A stretch of DNA of 64,000 nt from Pseudoalteromonas rubra (GCF_001482385.1 NZ_CP013612.1:248001-312000); one strand, 5' to 3'. Positions 51,234 through 60,697 are shown, numbered from the stretch's first letter. The notes: a model not told the origin generated them from the letters alone. Numbers and translations are program-made.

Positions 51234-52184
51234 TTAATTCATAATTTCTGCCAGTGCCTGGCAGGTGCGTTTACCGATATCATCAGCATCAATTCGCACG
51301 GATGACAAAGCGGGTTTCATTAATCTGGAATCGGCCAAATCATCAAAACCAACCACTTTGATATCTTTGCCTGGAGTGAGCCCGTGCTCTCGCATTGCTT
51401 CCATTGCACCATAAGCAATGACGTCACTAAAACAGACGATGGCCTGAGTATCCGGGGATTGCGAATACAGAGTATTAAATGCTTCGCGACCTCCCTGGCG
51501 GTTGGTCTGAGCGGTAATTTCAGGCATGGGCTCGGGTACTTTGCGTAGCGTGAGTGCGCTGCGAAAGCCAGCTAAACGTTCATGGTAATCCGAAATCTCG
51601 GGTGTACCACCGACAAAGGCCAGGCGCTCAATCCCCTGTTCGAGTAAATGCATGGTGGCCAGGTGTGTGCCTTTTTGATTGTCGGGCAGAATACAGGGGG
51701 CGTTACTGTAAGGGATCTCCCGCATAATATTGATAACAGGGAAACCAGAATCGACGAGTTTATTGACCCACTCCATGGTTGTGCCCGGTGCCGGCACCAT
51801 GACAAACGCACTGACATTGTACTCTTTGAGCGTATTGACGACTTGTTGCTGACGCGTCAAATCTTCACTGGTATTCACCAGCATAGGCACCATACCCAGT
51901 GCATAAATGTGTTTTTCAAGGCCTACCGCCAGCTGTGCGGAATAAGGGTTAGTCAGGTCGTTGATCACCAAGGCGACCAGGTTGGAGCGCTTACTACGAA
52001 GTGCTGCGGCATCACGGTTATAGACGTAGCCTAATTTTTCTATGGCAGCGAGTACCTTTTCCCGGCTTTTGTCGCTGACTTTGTCGGAATGGGTAAGGAC
52101 CAGAGAAACGGTTGATTTTGATACTTGCGCTTCTCTGGCAACATCGAAGATGGTTACTTTGTCTGGCTTTTTATTGTTGTTCAT
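51234..52184 (-). CDS. LacI family transcriptional regulator
   Basis: The 316-residue protein has a LacI helix-turn-helix (VTIFDVAREAQVSKSTVSLVL, about residues 9-29) with hinge helix (NRDAAALRSKRSNLVALVI) and a type I periplasmic-binding-like effector domain. Members usually sense a sugar or its phosphate. No sugar-use operon lies next to it; the closest gene is the glycosyltransferase on the same strand, 64 bases away. Its target is not clear. Confidence 0.93.
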   Translation of the reverse strand: MNNNKKPDKVTIFDVAREAQVSKSTVSLVLTHSDKVSDKSREKVLAAIEKLGYVYNRDAAALRSKRSNLVALVINDLTNPYSAQLAVGLEKHIYALGMVPMLVNTSEDLTRQQQVVNTLKEYNVSAFVMVPAPGTTMEWVNKLVDSGFPVINIMREIPYSNAPCILPDNQKGTHLATMHLLEQGIERLAFVGGTPEISDYHERLAGFRSALTLRKVPEPMPEITAQTNRQGGREAFNTLYSQSPDTQAIVCFSDVIAYGAMEAMREHGLTPGKDIKVVGFDDLADSRLMKPALSSVRIDADDIGKRTCQALAEIMN

Positions 52185-52275
52185 AATGGCCTGAATAGCT
52201 GCTCAAACGGTTGACGAACCCTTAGTTTACCGTAACTTCGCGCCTAGATGCACGTTATACCACTAACATTAGTGC

Positions 52276-52360
52276 ATAACCAATCTGAAGGCTTTAATTG
52301 ATCGCTAACGATATTAAAAAAATCTCATTCAGAACAACTAAGTATCAGATATTTTTGTAG
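52276..52360 (+). repeat. Decayed partial copy of the 210-base element
   Basis: The stretch with gctaacgatattaaaa, tctcattcagaacaactaa and gatatttttg follows the middle of the full element (gctaacagcgttaaaa, tctcatttagaacaactaa, aaaatttttg) with many changes. The right half is absent. It lies in the 304-base gap between the LacI gene and the S9-like gene. The rest of this gap shows no gene. Confidence 0.65.
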
Positions 52361-52488
52361 TTATAGCGACGAAAATCTTTGTGCTCCGGGTTAGCCTGAG
52401 AATTGACCGGATTGTTATCAAACTAGTGCACATTTAGGTAATTTCGTTATATCATGAGAGGTTGAGATAAGAATTCAAGGGTAGAAAA

Positions 52489-54960
52489 GTGGTGAAAAAG
52501 AGCCCGGCTTTGCTGTTTTTTTTAGCTTGTTGTTTGTGGATTAATGCTGCGCTGGCGGCATCTGATGGTTATCAGGTGCCAAGAGAAGAAATTGCGCAAC
52601 TGGTAGGCGTGCCGCCAATGCCAGAGGTGTTGCTCAATGAACAACATGTCTGGATGGCGCTACTAACCAAGCAAAAAAGCGTGCAACGGCCAGATGAAGC
52701 AGGTCTGCGTTACGGCGATTTACACTTCGATCCCACTACCTTTATGCGGTTGGGCGTGGTGACCTATTCAGGTCTGAGCTTTAAACATGTTGCGACGGGT
52801 GCCGAAGTAAAAGTAGAAAACTTGCCACCTGGTGAAGTATTTGCTCCACGGTGGAGTGCAGATGGTCGCTATCTGGCCTTTATCTTGCGCACCGAGCAGG
52901 ATGGCCGTTTATGGGTCTATGACATCAAGCAGCGAGAACTACGCGCTGTGTCTCGTTTTCCACTCAATGGCGTGACCACGGAAGTCCCTTATCATTGGCT
53001 GCCTGACAGCTCCGGACTGGTGGTCAATAGTGCTATAAACCATACAGGAAAACGACAACAAACTGTTCTTCAATCTCGGCTGAGCGGACCGGTTGTCGCG
53101 CAATCGCATGGTGCACTCAGTGTCGTGACTGACACCACAAAAAACCTCTCTACAGAAGTATTCGCGCATTATGCTCAGGGGCAGCTAATTAAAGTGCCTT
53201 TGCAAGGTCGGCCCGTAGCCATTGGTGGCCCAGCTTATTTCCACCATTTTACCCCTTCACCGGATGCAACTAATCTGCTGGTGGCTATGTCTTTACTCGA
53301 AGCGCCACAGCAGTCACAATCGCTACAACGCTCGCTGGCGAATCACCCGAGTGTCTGGCAGGTTTGGGGAATGACTGGGTTTGCCTTGTATGAATTGTAC
53401 CGACCGGTAATGCCTCCCGAATCGCTAAGTGAAGAACAAAATGTTCTGGCGGCTATTTCAACACCTCCGGCTGCTCCAATGCGTAGTCATTTCCAGTGGC
53501 GTGCAGACAAGGGAGCAACTGTTGTCTGGGCGCAAGAAGGTGATGCTGAGAACGCGTATGGTCTGTACCATATCTCGTCGCCATTTAAGCGCGCCCCTCG
53601 ATTGTTTATGGCACTTCAGGAGCCTTTGGTGTCTCTGAACTGGGGCGATTCTAATATTGCCATACTCACTCAGGCAGAAAGCGAGCGTTTCTGGCGGACT
53701 TCTGTGATCAACCCACTGGCACCGCAACGCAATCCCCTGGAGGTCGCGAGATATAAAGTCGCTGATGCGCAGTCTGAGCAGTGGCTGATGACCCGCAACG
53801 ATTTGGGTGCCCCGGTTTTGAAAGTTGTGGGCAGCAGATATTTGTTTATTCAGGGAACAGAAAGAGTGCAGGGCGAGGAGTTACCCTTTCTCGACCGGTT
53901 TGATGCCAGAGCCAATACGCGAACCCGGATCTGGCAATCTGAGGCCCCTTCTTTTGAGCAGTTTGTGGCGTTACTGGATGATGAAGGCATGCGCTTCATC
54001 ACGTTGAGGCAATCTAAACAGGATCAGCCAAATTACTTTGTGCATGATCGGACATTTAATTCTCAGGAGCAGATCACACATTTCAGACATCCGTACCCTG
54101 CGTTACGCGGTTTGTCCCGTGAGGTGCTGAGTTTTGCTCGTGGGGATGGCACACAAATAACCGGTACGCTCTATTTGAATACAAACTATGATCCCAGTCT
54201 GGGCCGGGTACCAGTCTTGATGTGGGTAAAGTCGCCGGAGCAGACAAAACAAGCATTTAGCTCCCCTCATTATTTTGTGCCTCTGGATCATCTTGGTCCT
54301 TTGCCCCATCTCTCACAAGGTTATGCGGTATTTGAAATTGACGGGTTCACTTTGCCAGGTGAGCAGAATGCGGCGCAGTTAAGGCAGCAATGGCAGTCTA
54401 CTGCTCAGGCTGCGGTTGCGGTGTTAGCACAACAGGGGATTGCAGATGTCAGTAAAGTAGCAATTGGCGGGCAGGGTGCGGGAGCAACTGTGGTCGTTGA
54501 TTTGCTGGCTCATACGGATTTATTTGTTACCGGTATGGCACGCAGTGGCACTTATAATTTTACACTGGCGCCTTTTGCCTATGAACAACAAACGGGCACT
54601 TTATGGCGAGATCCTCAAGCTTATCTGGCCGCGTCACCCATTGCGTATGCGGACAAAATTACGGCGTCGTTGCTTCTTATCCATGGCTATCAGGATCGTC
54701 AGCCTGGTCGCTTTCCAGTGCAAAGCGAGCGCTTATTCAGCGCATTGAATGACTTGGGTAAACGCGCGCGCCTGGTGTTGTTGCCAGAGACAGATCATGA
54801 CTACACAAACCGACAGGATGTGTTACACATGTTGTGGGAGCAGCAAAGTTGGCTGCAACGCCATTTTGATCCATTGCCGTTGATTGAAGAAATCAACCAG
54901 GTGCCAGAGGCGTTGCGATTTGAGCTGGCGCCCGAGTCTGTCACGCCCTGGCCGATGTAA
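52489..54960 (+). CDS. S9-type peptidase homologue without the catalytic serine
   Basis: The 823-residue protein has a signal peptide (cleavage near AALAASDG, about residue 23), a beta-propeller (about 60-560) and an alpha/beta hydrolase domain (about 570-810). In the active branch (glutamyl/acylaminoacyl type) the nucleophile motif is GGHSYGA; here it reads GGQGAGA (residues 660-666), with Gly663 at the place of Ser. Asp in HGYQDRQPGRFPVQSER and His in PETDHDYTN remain. It is thus probably a pseudo-enzyme, maybe a peptide-binding protein. GTG start with GAAAAG before it. No frameshift is seen. Confidence 0.87.
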   Translation: MVKKSPALLFFLACCLWINAALAASDGYQVPREEIAQLVGVPPMPEVLLNEQHVWMALLTKQKSVQRPDEAGLRYGDLHFDPTTFMRLGVVTYSGLSFKHVATGAEVKVENLPPGEVFAPRWSADGRYLAFILRTEQDGRLWVYDIKQRELRAVSRFPLNGVTTEVPYHWLPDSSGLVVNSAINHTGKRQQTVLQSRLSGPVVAQSHGALSVVTDTTKNLSTEVFAHYAQGQLIKVPLQGRPVAIGGPAYFHHFTPSPDATNLLVAMSLLEAPQQSQSLQRSLANHPSVWQVWGMTGFALYELYRPVMPPESLSEEQNVLAAISTPPAAPMRSHFQWRADKGATVVWAQEGDAENAYGLYHISSPFKRAPRLFMALQEPLVSLNWGDSNIAILTQAESERFWRTSVINPLAPQRNPLEVARYKVADAQSEQWLMTRNDLGAPVLKVVGSRYLFIQGTERVQGEELPFLDRFDARANTRTRIWQSEAPSFEQFVALLDDEGMRFITLRQSKQDQPNYFVHDRTFNSQEQITHFRHPYPALRGLSREVLSFARGDGTQITGTLYLNTNYDPSLGRVPVLMWVKSPEQTKQAFSSPHYFVPLDHLGPLPHLSQGYAVFEIDGFTLPGEQNAAQLRQQWQSTAQAAVAVLAQQGIADVSKVAIGGQGAGATVVVDLLAHTDLFVTGMARSGTYNFTLAPFAYEQQTGTLWRDPQAYLAASPIAYADKITASLLLIHGYQDRQPGRFPVQSERLFSALNDLGKRARLVLLPETDHDYTNRQDVLHMLWEQQSWLQRHFDPLPLIEEINQVPEALRFELAPESVTPWPM

Positions 54961-54962
54961 TT

Positions 54963-55811
54963 CTATTGTTTGGCGGACAACGAGCTACCTAATGAAGCGG
55001 CGATCACCATAAAGATCGCCAGCCACTGCCAGGTACTTAGTAGTTCTCCTAAGATCACTAAGCCAGCCAGCGCTGCGATGGCCGGCTCCATACTCATCAT
55101 AATACTAAAGCCCTGGGCTGGCATTTTCTTTAACGCAACCATTTCAAGGCTGTAGGGCAAGGCACTTGATAATAATCCAATCGCAATACCAAGAGGGATC
55201 AAAGACCAATCAAGCAATGCCATTCCCTGTGATACGACCCCAACGGGTACAACGGCAAATGCCGCAACACTCATACCGATTGCGACTGTCGCACCGCCAC
55301 TCCCGTGACCACCACTTTTCTTGCCAAACAGAATATAACCTGCCCAACACGCGCCGGCGGTGAGTGCAAGCAATACGCCGATCGGGTCCAGGCCATCTAC
55401 TTCGCCCATCTGCGGCAGTAACAGCAATATGCCTGCAAGCGCCAGTGCTACCCAGAGGTAATCTCGTTTACGTCGGGATGAGAATAATGCCACCGCAAGT
55501 GGTCCGGTAAACTCCAGTGCGACACCAATGCCAAGCGGGATGCGTTCTATCGCATAATAAAATGTCAGATTCATAATACCCAGGCTTAGTCCATATAAAA
55601 TCACTGGACGCCAGTTTTTGGGCAAATGCCGCCAGGGCCGAAAGACCAAACATAATATCAGTGCCGAAAATCCCAGGCGATAAGCCGTCGTGCCCTCTGG
55701 CCCGACATGAGGAAATAGCTGTTTGGCAATTGAAGCACCAGACTGAATGGTAACCATAGCCAGTAACAAGCACGCGATGGCATACAGAAAGCTTTTGTTT
55801 AAAACATGCAT
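54963..55811 (-). CDS. EamA-family exporter, RhtA-like
   Basis: The 282-residue protein has ten membrane segments in two EamA repeats. It resembles RhtA (threonine/homoserine exporter) in QSGASIAKQLFPHVGPEGTTAYRL and YAIERIPLGIGVALEFTGPLAVAL. It should export amino acids such as threonine and homoserine. Its stop is just two bases from that of the convergent S9-like gene, with no terminator between. The 260-base gap beyond its start is AT-rich and holds no gene. Confidence 0.88.
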   Translation of the reverse strand: MHVLNKSFLYAIACLLLAMVTIQSGASIAKQLFPHVGPEGTTAYRLGFSALILCLVFRPWRHLPKNWRPVILYGLSLGIMNLTFYYAIERIPLGIGVALEFTGPLAVALFSSRRKRDYLWVALALAGILLLLPQMGEVDGLDPIGVLLALTAGACWAGYILFGKKSGGHGSGGATVAIGMSVAAFAVVPVGVVSQGMALLDWSLIPLGIAIGLLSSALPYSLEMVALKKMPAQGFSIMMSMEPAIAALAGLVILGELLSTWQWLAIFMVIAASLGSSLSAKQ

Positions 55812-56071
55812 CGAGAAATCTCGCTATAAATAAAGGCCGCCAGTCTACTTATCAAAATGGTACTGCTCAATAGTTTTGTATACATTATTCCGTAATTTCC
55901 GATTTTGAATAAATCGAGGTGACTTTAATTTAAAAATCATTACCAAGTTGTATTTTTTTCTTATAAATGGTGTGTTCATTTTAGTTTAAGATCCTCGTAT
56001 TTTTGTGCCCGGATATTAACTGTCCCTCAGTTTCATTATATAATCATATTCGTATATAGGAGAGCCGTGCA

Positions 56072-56812
56072 GTGAAAAGTATCTATTTGAAAGGTGAAAA
56101 TCCAGACCTGATTTGGTTAGTTGGTGCTTTGTTAAAGCATCATAATCCAGATGTCTTGCTGGGTAATACGATGACCACGCAACAGATCAGTTTTGGGGCA
56201 AAACAAGCGCTATCCGAGTTTGGACTGAGCAGAAACCTGAGTTTCAGCCAAAACGACGTTAATGAGGAAGAGTGCGATATTATGCTTCACCTTTCTCAGG
56301 GAGCATGCTCTGAACAGGAAGGAAAACAAACACAGCAAACACTGTTCTGGCAACTTGCTTTAGAGGACGTTGATGAGTCTTTTAACCCATATCGTAAGGC
56401 TCTATATGAGTTAAATTGCAAAGTACGTAATCTGTTAGCTGAGCCGCAACATATCGAGCCCATTACCCCAATGGCTTTTTATAAAGCCATGAGTGACGAG
56501 TTAAGGTTGAAAACGCTGCTGCTGATTTTGCAGGAGCAGGAGCTGTGTGTCTGTGAGTTGATGGTGGCACTGGATGAGCCCAGTCAGCCTAAGGTGTCCA
56601 GGCACCTGGCACAACTCAGAAAAGCGGGTATTCTGACTATACGAAAGCAAAGTCAGTGGGTGTACTATGCATTGAATACAGAGTTACCAGGCTGGATGCA
56701 GCAAGTTTTACAGCGTACTTTGCTTGGAGAACCCGCTTGTATTGAGAAGGAACTGGCCAGGCTGGACCTGATGGGAGACAGGCCAGCGCGTCAACAAAGC
56801 TGTTGTGCCTAG
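56072..56812 (+). CDS. ArsR-family regulator with an ArsC-like N-terminal domain
   Basis: The 246-residue protein has a C-terminal ArsR winged helix (about residues 130-210) with ELCVCEL, the Cys pair that binds arsenite in ArsR, and a Cys-Cys end (QQSCCA). The first 120 residues resemble the middle and end of an ArsC/low-molecular-weight-phosphatase domain (ALLKHHNPDVLLGNTMTTQQ, then FWQLALEDVDESFNPYRKALYEL) but lack the catalytic CX5R loop. The GTG start has AGGAG before it. No arsenic genes are next to it. Its stop overlaps that of the convergent methyltransferase gene in CTAG. Confidence 0.85.
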   Translation: MKSIYLKGENPDLIWLVGALLKHHNPDVLLGNTMTTQQISFGAKQALSEFGLSRNLSFSQNDVNEEECDIMLHLSQGACSEQEGKQTQQTLFWQLALEDVDESFNPYRKALYELNCKVRNLLAEPQHIEPITPMAFYKAMSDELRLKTLLLILQEQELCVCELMVALDEPSQPKVSRHLAQLRKAGILTIRKQSQWVYYALNTELPGWMQQVLQRTLLGEPACIEKELARLDLMGDRPARQQSCCA

Positions 56813-57594
56813 TACGTACTGAGGTAGGCAAGCCAGTCTTTTTCATGCCTGAGCATCATAGCATGTTTTTTTGACCTCAAATGTGCGTGTTTATCTTGCT
56901 CGCTCAGAAAGGGTCCAGCACGACACATAGCACAGTGATTTTGTGTTAAATAGGGTGGCAGATAAAGCGATTCACGCAAAACTGCGTGAGGCTTTGCTGA
57001 CCAGCAATAGGTGATACCGCTGGTATCTTTAACATGTTTATCTCTGTCGACATTGCGGATCCGATAGCCCTCGAATGCCTTTATATTGAACTCACTCTGG
57101 CCCAGATAATGATAGTCCAGCCCGTTACATAGCGAGTCCTCTAGATTCCACTCGCAGTAAGGTTTGACATCTTTCGAAGTGATCAATGCGAGCATTGGGC
57201 CTGCCGGGTCAAGTGCAAAGCGGTGGCTGAAGTCGATAAAATTACGTAACAAACGTCGATTCAGTGTGTTTGTCGATAGTGGCTGAGCTTCAAATGCTTG
57301 CTTGCTGGGGAATGCAGGGATTAAAGGAAACTGGAAAATCACCGCGTCAAACTGCTTTCCTTGTAAGGCTTCCCAGCAGCTTGGGTTATTGACGTCAAAC
57401 TCGCTCAGCACAGGTACATTTGAATCGCGTAAGCTGTCCAAAGCATGAAGCTGGTATTTGCTTCTCAGGGTGGCTTCATCGTCATAGATACTGGCACATA
57501 AATGACCGGGTTTTAACTGTCTGCTCAGTGATAAGGAAAAGCTCAGATCACCATCACCCACGGTCAATATGCGCCAATTTGCATCTATTATCAT
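56809..57594 (-). CDS. BMT5-like (DUF2431) methyltransferase with C-terminal zinc finger
   Basis: The 261-residue protein begins MIIDANWRILTVGDGDLSFSLSLSRQL, whose VGDGDLSFSLSL is the SAM-binding loop of the BMT5-like family, known in yeast as the 25S rRNA m3U methyltransferase. A Rossmann core follows (SIYDDEATLRSKY, DAVIFQFP). Near the end, CAMCRAGPFLSEQDKHAHLRS and KKH give a C2H2-like zinc finger (CX2C, then H and H). The ATG at 57594 is preferred over 57645 as the fold begins there. The RNA target is unknown. Overlaps the ArsR stop by four bases. Confidence 0.8.
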   Translation of the reverse strand: MIIDANWRILTVGDGDLSFSLSLSRQLKPGHLCASIYDDEATLRSKYQLHALDSLRDSNVPVLSEFDVNNPSCWEALQGKQFDAVIFQFPLIPAFPSKQAFEAQPLSTNTLNRRLLRNFIDFSHRFALDPAGPMLALITSKDVKPYCEWNLEDSLCNGLDYHYLGQSEFNIKAFEGYRIRNVDRDKHVKDTSGITYCWSAKPHAVLRESLYLPPYLTQNHCAMCRAGPFLSEQDKHAHLRSKKHAMMLRHEKDWLAYLSTY

Positions 57595-57691
57595 AACATT
57601 ACTACCCAGATAAATAACAAAGGCGCGATGATAGCAGATGCACAAAGGGGGATAAACCGGGCGACTCAGATCTGAACCACCCGGGATAAAA

Positions 57692-58774
57692 CTAGTGTGT
57701 TACTTCATCAAGTAATCTAAGCACGTCACGGCTGGCCTGTTCCATGCGATTAAGCTCGCCGATAGCTTTTTGTTTTTCGCCGGCAATAAACAGAGTCATC
57801 GCTTCGACACCGGCACGATGGACCTCTCGATGCGGGCCGTCAATACGATTGGGTAATCCCGATTTACTTATCACTTTGCCCGCTTCACCACTGAGCCACT
57901 TACCCAGGCGGCAGCTCGTGTGGTCGGCAAACTCTGTGATTTGCTTGTTACTATTGCCTGCAATAACGCCGTATACTTCACCCTTCCATACAACATGATC
58001 GAGCTTTGCTGTCTGCACAAAAGTTTGCAGCGATGCTGAGACAATAGTCTGCTTCATAGAGCCGCAGCAACTGACAATATTACCGTATTCATCGTTGAGG
58101 TGGGCAATGCTCGAAGATAAATCGTTGTTGGAGTTTTGAATGACATTCACTCCGTCGACCGTGAGCTGAGTTGTATCTATGATCTTTTTAACCAGATCTG
58201 AAACTTCGTTCGCCGACTCGTTGGTGTTGTTTGCCAGCGCCCGAACTTCATCGGCAACTACACTAAAGCCACGGCCAGCTTCACCGGCTCGGGCTGCCTC
58301 GATAGCGGCATTGAGTGCAAGAAGGTTGGTTTGATCAGAGATTTTTGAAATCGTGGTGACAAAAGTGTTGATGTTATCTGCCATATGCGAAAGGCCAGAA
58401 ATATTGTCGGTCATGCTGGCCATATTGGTTGACAGACTGGACATGCCTGAGAGGATCTTTTCCAATGATGACTCTGAGGTTTCAAACGAGGCACTAACCT
58501 GAGAAATTGAGCTGCTTTCTTCCTCTATCTGATGCAGACTGCGCAGCACGGCGTCACGTACTTCGTGGATCTGACCAAGCCCGGAAAGTGCACATTGCAA
58601 AAGCTGATTGTCCGTGTTGTCGTTTAATTGCTGTTGTGCTTCAACAAGCTCATTTTGCATTGCTTGTTTTTCTGCCTCCAGTTGCTCATATGCCTGTCGT
58701 TGTGCGGCCAATTCTGCTTTCAACTGTTGGATTTCCGATTGTTGACTGGTATTGGCAAAAAGATTCTTTAACAC
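57692..58774 (-). CDS. Soluble methyl-accepting chemotaxis protein with CZB domain
   Basis: The 360-residue product lacks a periplasmic domain. It has a long coiled coil (about 10-60), an MCP signalling domain with the hairpin tip [37 protein letters not shown] (about 155-190), and a C-terminal CZB zinc-binding domain ([11 protein letters not shown], then SCRLGKW and PHREVH). CZB domains bind zinc and can sense bleach-type oxidants. The frame reaches upstream to 58819, but a GTG at 58774 has GAGGG eight bases before it. Genes for CheA or CheW are not in the window. Confidence 0.88.
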   Translation of the reverse strand: MLKNLFANTSQQSEIQQLKAELAAQRQAYEQLEAEKQAMQNELVEAQQQLNDNTDNQLLQCALSGLGQIHEVRDAVLRSLHQIEEESSSISQVSASFETSESSLEKILSGMSSLSTNMASMTDNISGLSHMADNINTFVTTISKISDQTNLLALNAAIEAARAGEAGRGFSVVADEVRALANNTNESANEVSDLVKKIIDTTQLTVDGVNVIQNSNNDLSSSIAHLNDEYGNIVSCCGSMKQTIVSASLQTFVQTAKLDHVVWKGEVYGVIAGNSNKQITEFADHTSCRLGKWLSGEAGKVISKSGLPNRIDGPHREVHRAGVEAMTLFIAGEKQKAIGELNRMEQASRDVLRLLDEVTH

Positions 58775-58923
58775 TGAGGTTCCCTCGACTATCAAAACTG
58801 CCAGCAGCATAACAGTCAAGCCACTAAAGTGCTATATTTATGTAAATAAACAATGAGCTACATAAAAAATAAGTAAAAAGAATCGGGTTCGGGCGTGGCT
58901 AAAACACCGAAAATCACATCGTA

Positions 58924-59133
58924 ATACCAATTTGCTTAATTAAGTGTTCTATTTTGAGGCGAGAAAATATAGTCGATAACACCGCTCTCGCGTCCTGCTA
59001 TCGCTGAGGCACCTACGTCCATATAGGCGAGGCAAAAATTTTGCTATTTAGTTGTTCTAAATGAAAAATTTTTAACGCTGTTAGCGTCCTATTTGCTCCT
59101 TCAAATAGACCAGGTATTAAGTGAAATTGGTAT
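58924..59133 (-). repeat. 210-base dispersed non-coding element, copy 3
   Basis: This is the reverse complement of the copies at 38403 and 47587, with the same 210-base length and ATACCAATT/AATTGGTAT ends. It lies between the start of the CZB chemoreceptor gene and the stop of the diguanylate cyclase gene (22 bases away), both on the minus strand. It thus sits at the 3' end of one gene and in the promoter region of the next. Confidence 0.92.
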
Positions 59134-59155
59134 AAATACTCAGCGCTTGTCGGTG

Positions 59156-59992
59156 TTATCTGACTGAGGTGCGGATACTTTTACTGGCTTTGTTCTCATA
59201 CATACCTATATCGGCCTTGTGGAGTAATACATCCGGGTCTTCAGCTGGGTCGGCCGCAGTTCTGCCTATGCTCACTCCAACACCATATTCAAAGATCTCT
59301 TCTAACAGTTTTGCCCGCAGGGCATCTTCTTTTATAACTATCTCACTGGTAAAGGCCACAAATTCATCGCCACCTATTCGAAAGCAGGCATCAGCAGTGA
59401 ACTCTCGCATCATCGCTTCAGCCACTTTTTTTAGTATCTTATCACCAATATTGTGACCATATTTATCATTGGCTTGTTTAAAGTTATCCAGATCGAAGTA
59501 ATACAGGTAAGCACTGGAGGTACACAAACGCTCAAATTGTTCAAAGCAAGCCCGTCGATTTCCCAATCCTGTCAACTCGTCGTGTGTTGCATCAAACTTT
59601 AACTTTTGTTCCAGTTTTTGGCGCTCTGCGATTTCGAGGTTGAGTGCAGAGATGGTTTCGCGTTTTTGCGTAAGAATGGTATGCATGCCATAGCACACCA
59701 GTATAAAGCCCAAATGCTTCAATGACGTGTCAAAGGTGTTGACAGGGATAAGCTCAATGGTCATCAATTCATCAAGGAGATCCAGTAACAGGCCAGTGCA
59801 GTAGATCCCCCAGGCGTATAAAAGCAGCTTATGCTGTAGATGAGGCAGGCTGAACATCAGCACAGTTAATGAAATAGCAAACCATATAAGCTCTTCTACC
59901 GTTTCCCCAAAAGAGGCATGGTTGCCGTAGAGTATGATGATAACGCAAGCCGTTACAAGCCAGATCAGAGCCAGTAGTAATTTTTGACGCAT
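59156..59992 (-). CDS. Diguanylate cyclase (membrane, GGDEF)
   Basis: The 278-residue protein has about four to five membrane segments in the first 125 residues and a GGDEF domain (about 130-275). The active site is RIGGDEFVAFTS. No RxxD inhibitory site lies before it (FTAD occurs at that place). It makes c-di-GMP at the membrane. ATG 59992 is preferred over the TTG two codons earlier, since GGAGGG is six bases before it. Signal unknown. Confidence 0.93.
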   Translation of the reverse strand: MRQKLLLALIWLVTACVIIILYGNHASFGETVEELIWFAISLTVLMFSLPHLQHKLLLYAWGIYCTGLLLDLLDELMTIELIPVNTFDTSLKHLGFILVCYGMHTILTQKRETISALNLEIAERQKLEQKLKFDATHDELTGLGNRRACFEQFERLCTSSAYLYYFDLDNFKQANDKYGHNIGDKILKKVAEAMMREFTADACFRIGGDEFVAFTSEIVIKEDALRAKLLEEIFEYGVGVSIGRTAADPAEDPDVLLHKADIGMYENKASKSIRTSVR

Positions 59993-60054
59993 ATGCAACC
60001 CTCCGTATCCCCTTTAGTTATAGCAGGTTTTAAACGGGCTGTAGCACTGTGAGT

Positions 60055-60477
60055 TTATCCGGCAAGCTCGATTGCCTGTGCGACCATGAATAAATGGCTG
60101 ACAAAGACAACAGAAGTTAGCGTGAAGCGCATTTTTTGATAATCCTGATGCGTCTCCTGCCAGGCCGGAGCGCTGCGTTCAAAAATCAACACCAACCAAT
60201 AAGCCACTGACAGGTAGCTTAGCATCACAACCTGAGAGGCAACGGCGAGCAACGGGAAAGGGACGATCACCAGAATGGCGACTACGGCACGCTGTTGTGA
60301 TTGCTCCCCAGGCCGCCATAAGCTGCCAGCCAGAAATGCCAAAACGCCCAGGCTATAGTAGCTAAACGCGTCGATAATGGCCGTTGAGCTGCCAACCATT
60401 AATGTGAGTGCCACACAGAGTAAAAAAGGAATAAAGCCAATGTAGGCCAGCATAATGTGGTTAAAGTATGGGTGCAT
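60055..60477 (-). CDS. DUF3429 family membrane protein
   Basis: The 140-residue product has about five membrane segments. The pattern HIMLAYIGFIPFLL, YSLGVLAFLAGSLW and KMRFTLTSVVFVSHL matches DUF3429. Function unknown. It is upstream of the diguanylate cyclase on the same strand, 56 bases apart, so they may share a transcript. Confidence 0.75.
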   Translation of the reverse strand: MHPYFNHIMLAYIGFIPFLLCVALTLMVGSSTAIIDAFSYYSLGVLAFLAGSLWRPGEQSQQRAVVAILVIVPFPLLAVASQVVMLSYLSVAYWLVLIFERSAPAWQETHQDYQKMRFTLTSVVFVSHLFMVAQAIELAG

Positions 60478-60563
60478 CTAGTTCTCTTAAAAGTTTGTTC
60501 TGACTATTGTTTTAATTATATCTGATATACGCATAAACTTTGCCAAAGTTTCATCAATTTTTT

Positions 60564-60578
60564 GGATTACAGTAATCC
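60564..60578. promoter_or_regulatory. Perfect palindrome upstream of ahpC
   Basis: GGATTAC-A-GTAATCC is a perfect 7+1+7 inverted repeat about 120 bases before ahpC, in a 220-base gap with divergent genes. It does not match the OxyR consensus (ATAG-N7-CTAT), so its regulator is unknown. Confidence 0.4.
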
Positions 60579-60697
60579 GAACAATCCATTTTAATAATAT
60601 TTCAATTCTCTCTATCTTAGTAATCACACAGAGACGACATGGCTGATACAGCATCAGGCCTGTGACCCTTTAACTTAAAAACTGAGAGAGAAAAAAC

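Noticed and set aside
52185-52488. LacI-type operator between the LacI gene and the S9-like gene
   Set aside because: No clear palindrome with central CG was found; the recognisable sequence is the decayed repeat element.
60481-60697. OxyR site upstream of ahpC
   Set aside because: No set of ATAG-N7-CTAT repeats was found; only an unrelated palindrome is present.
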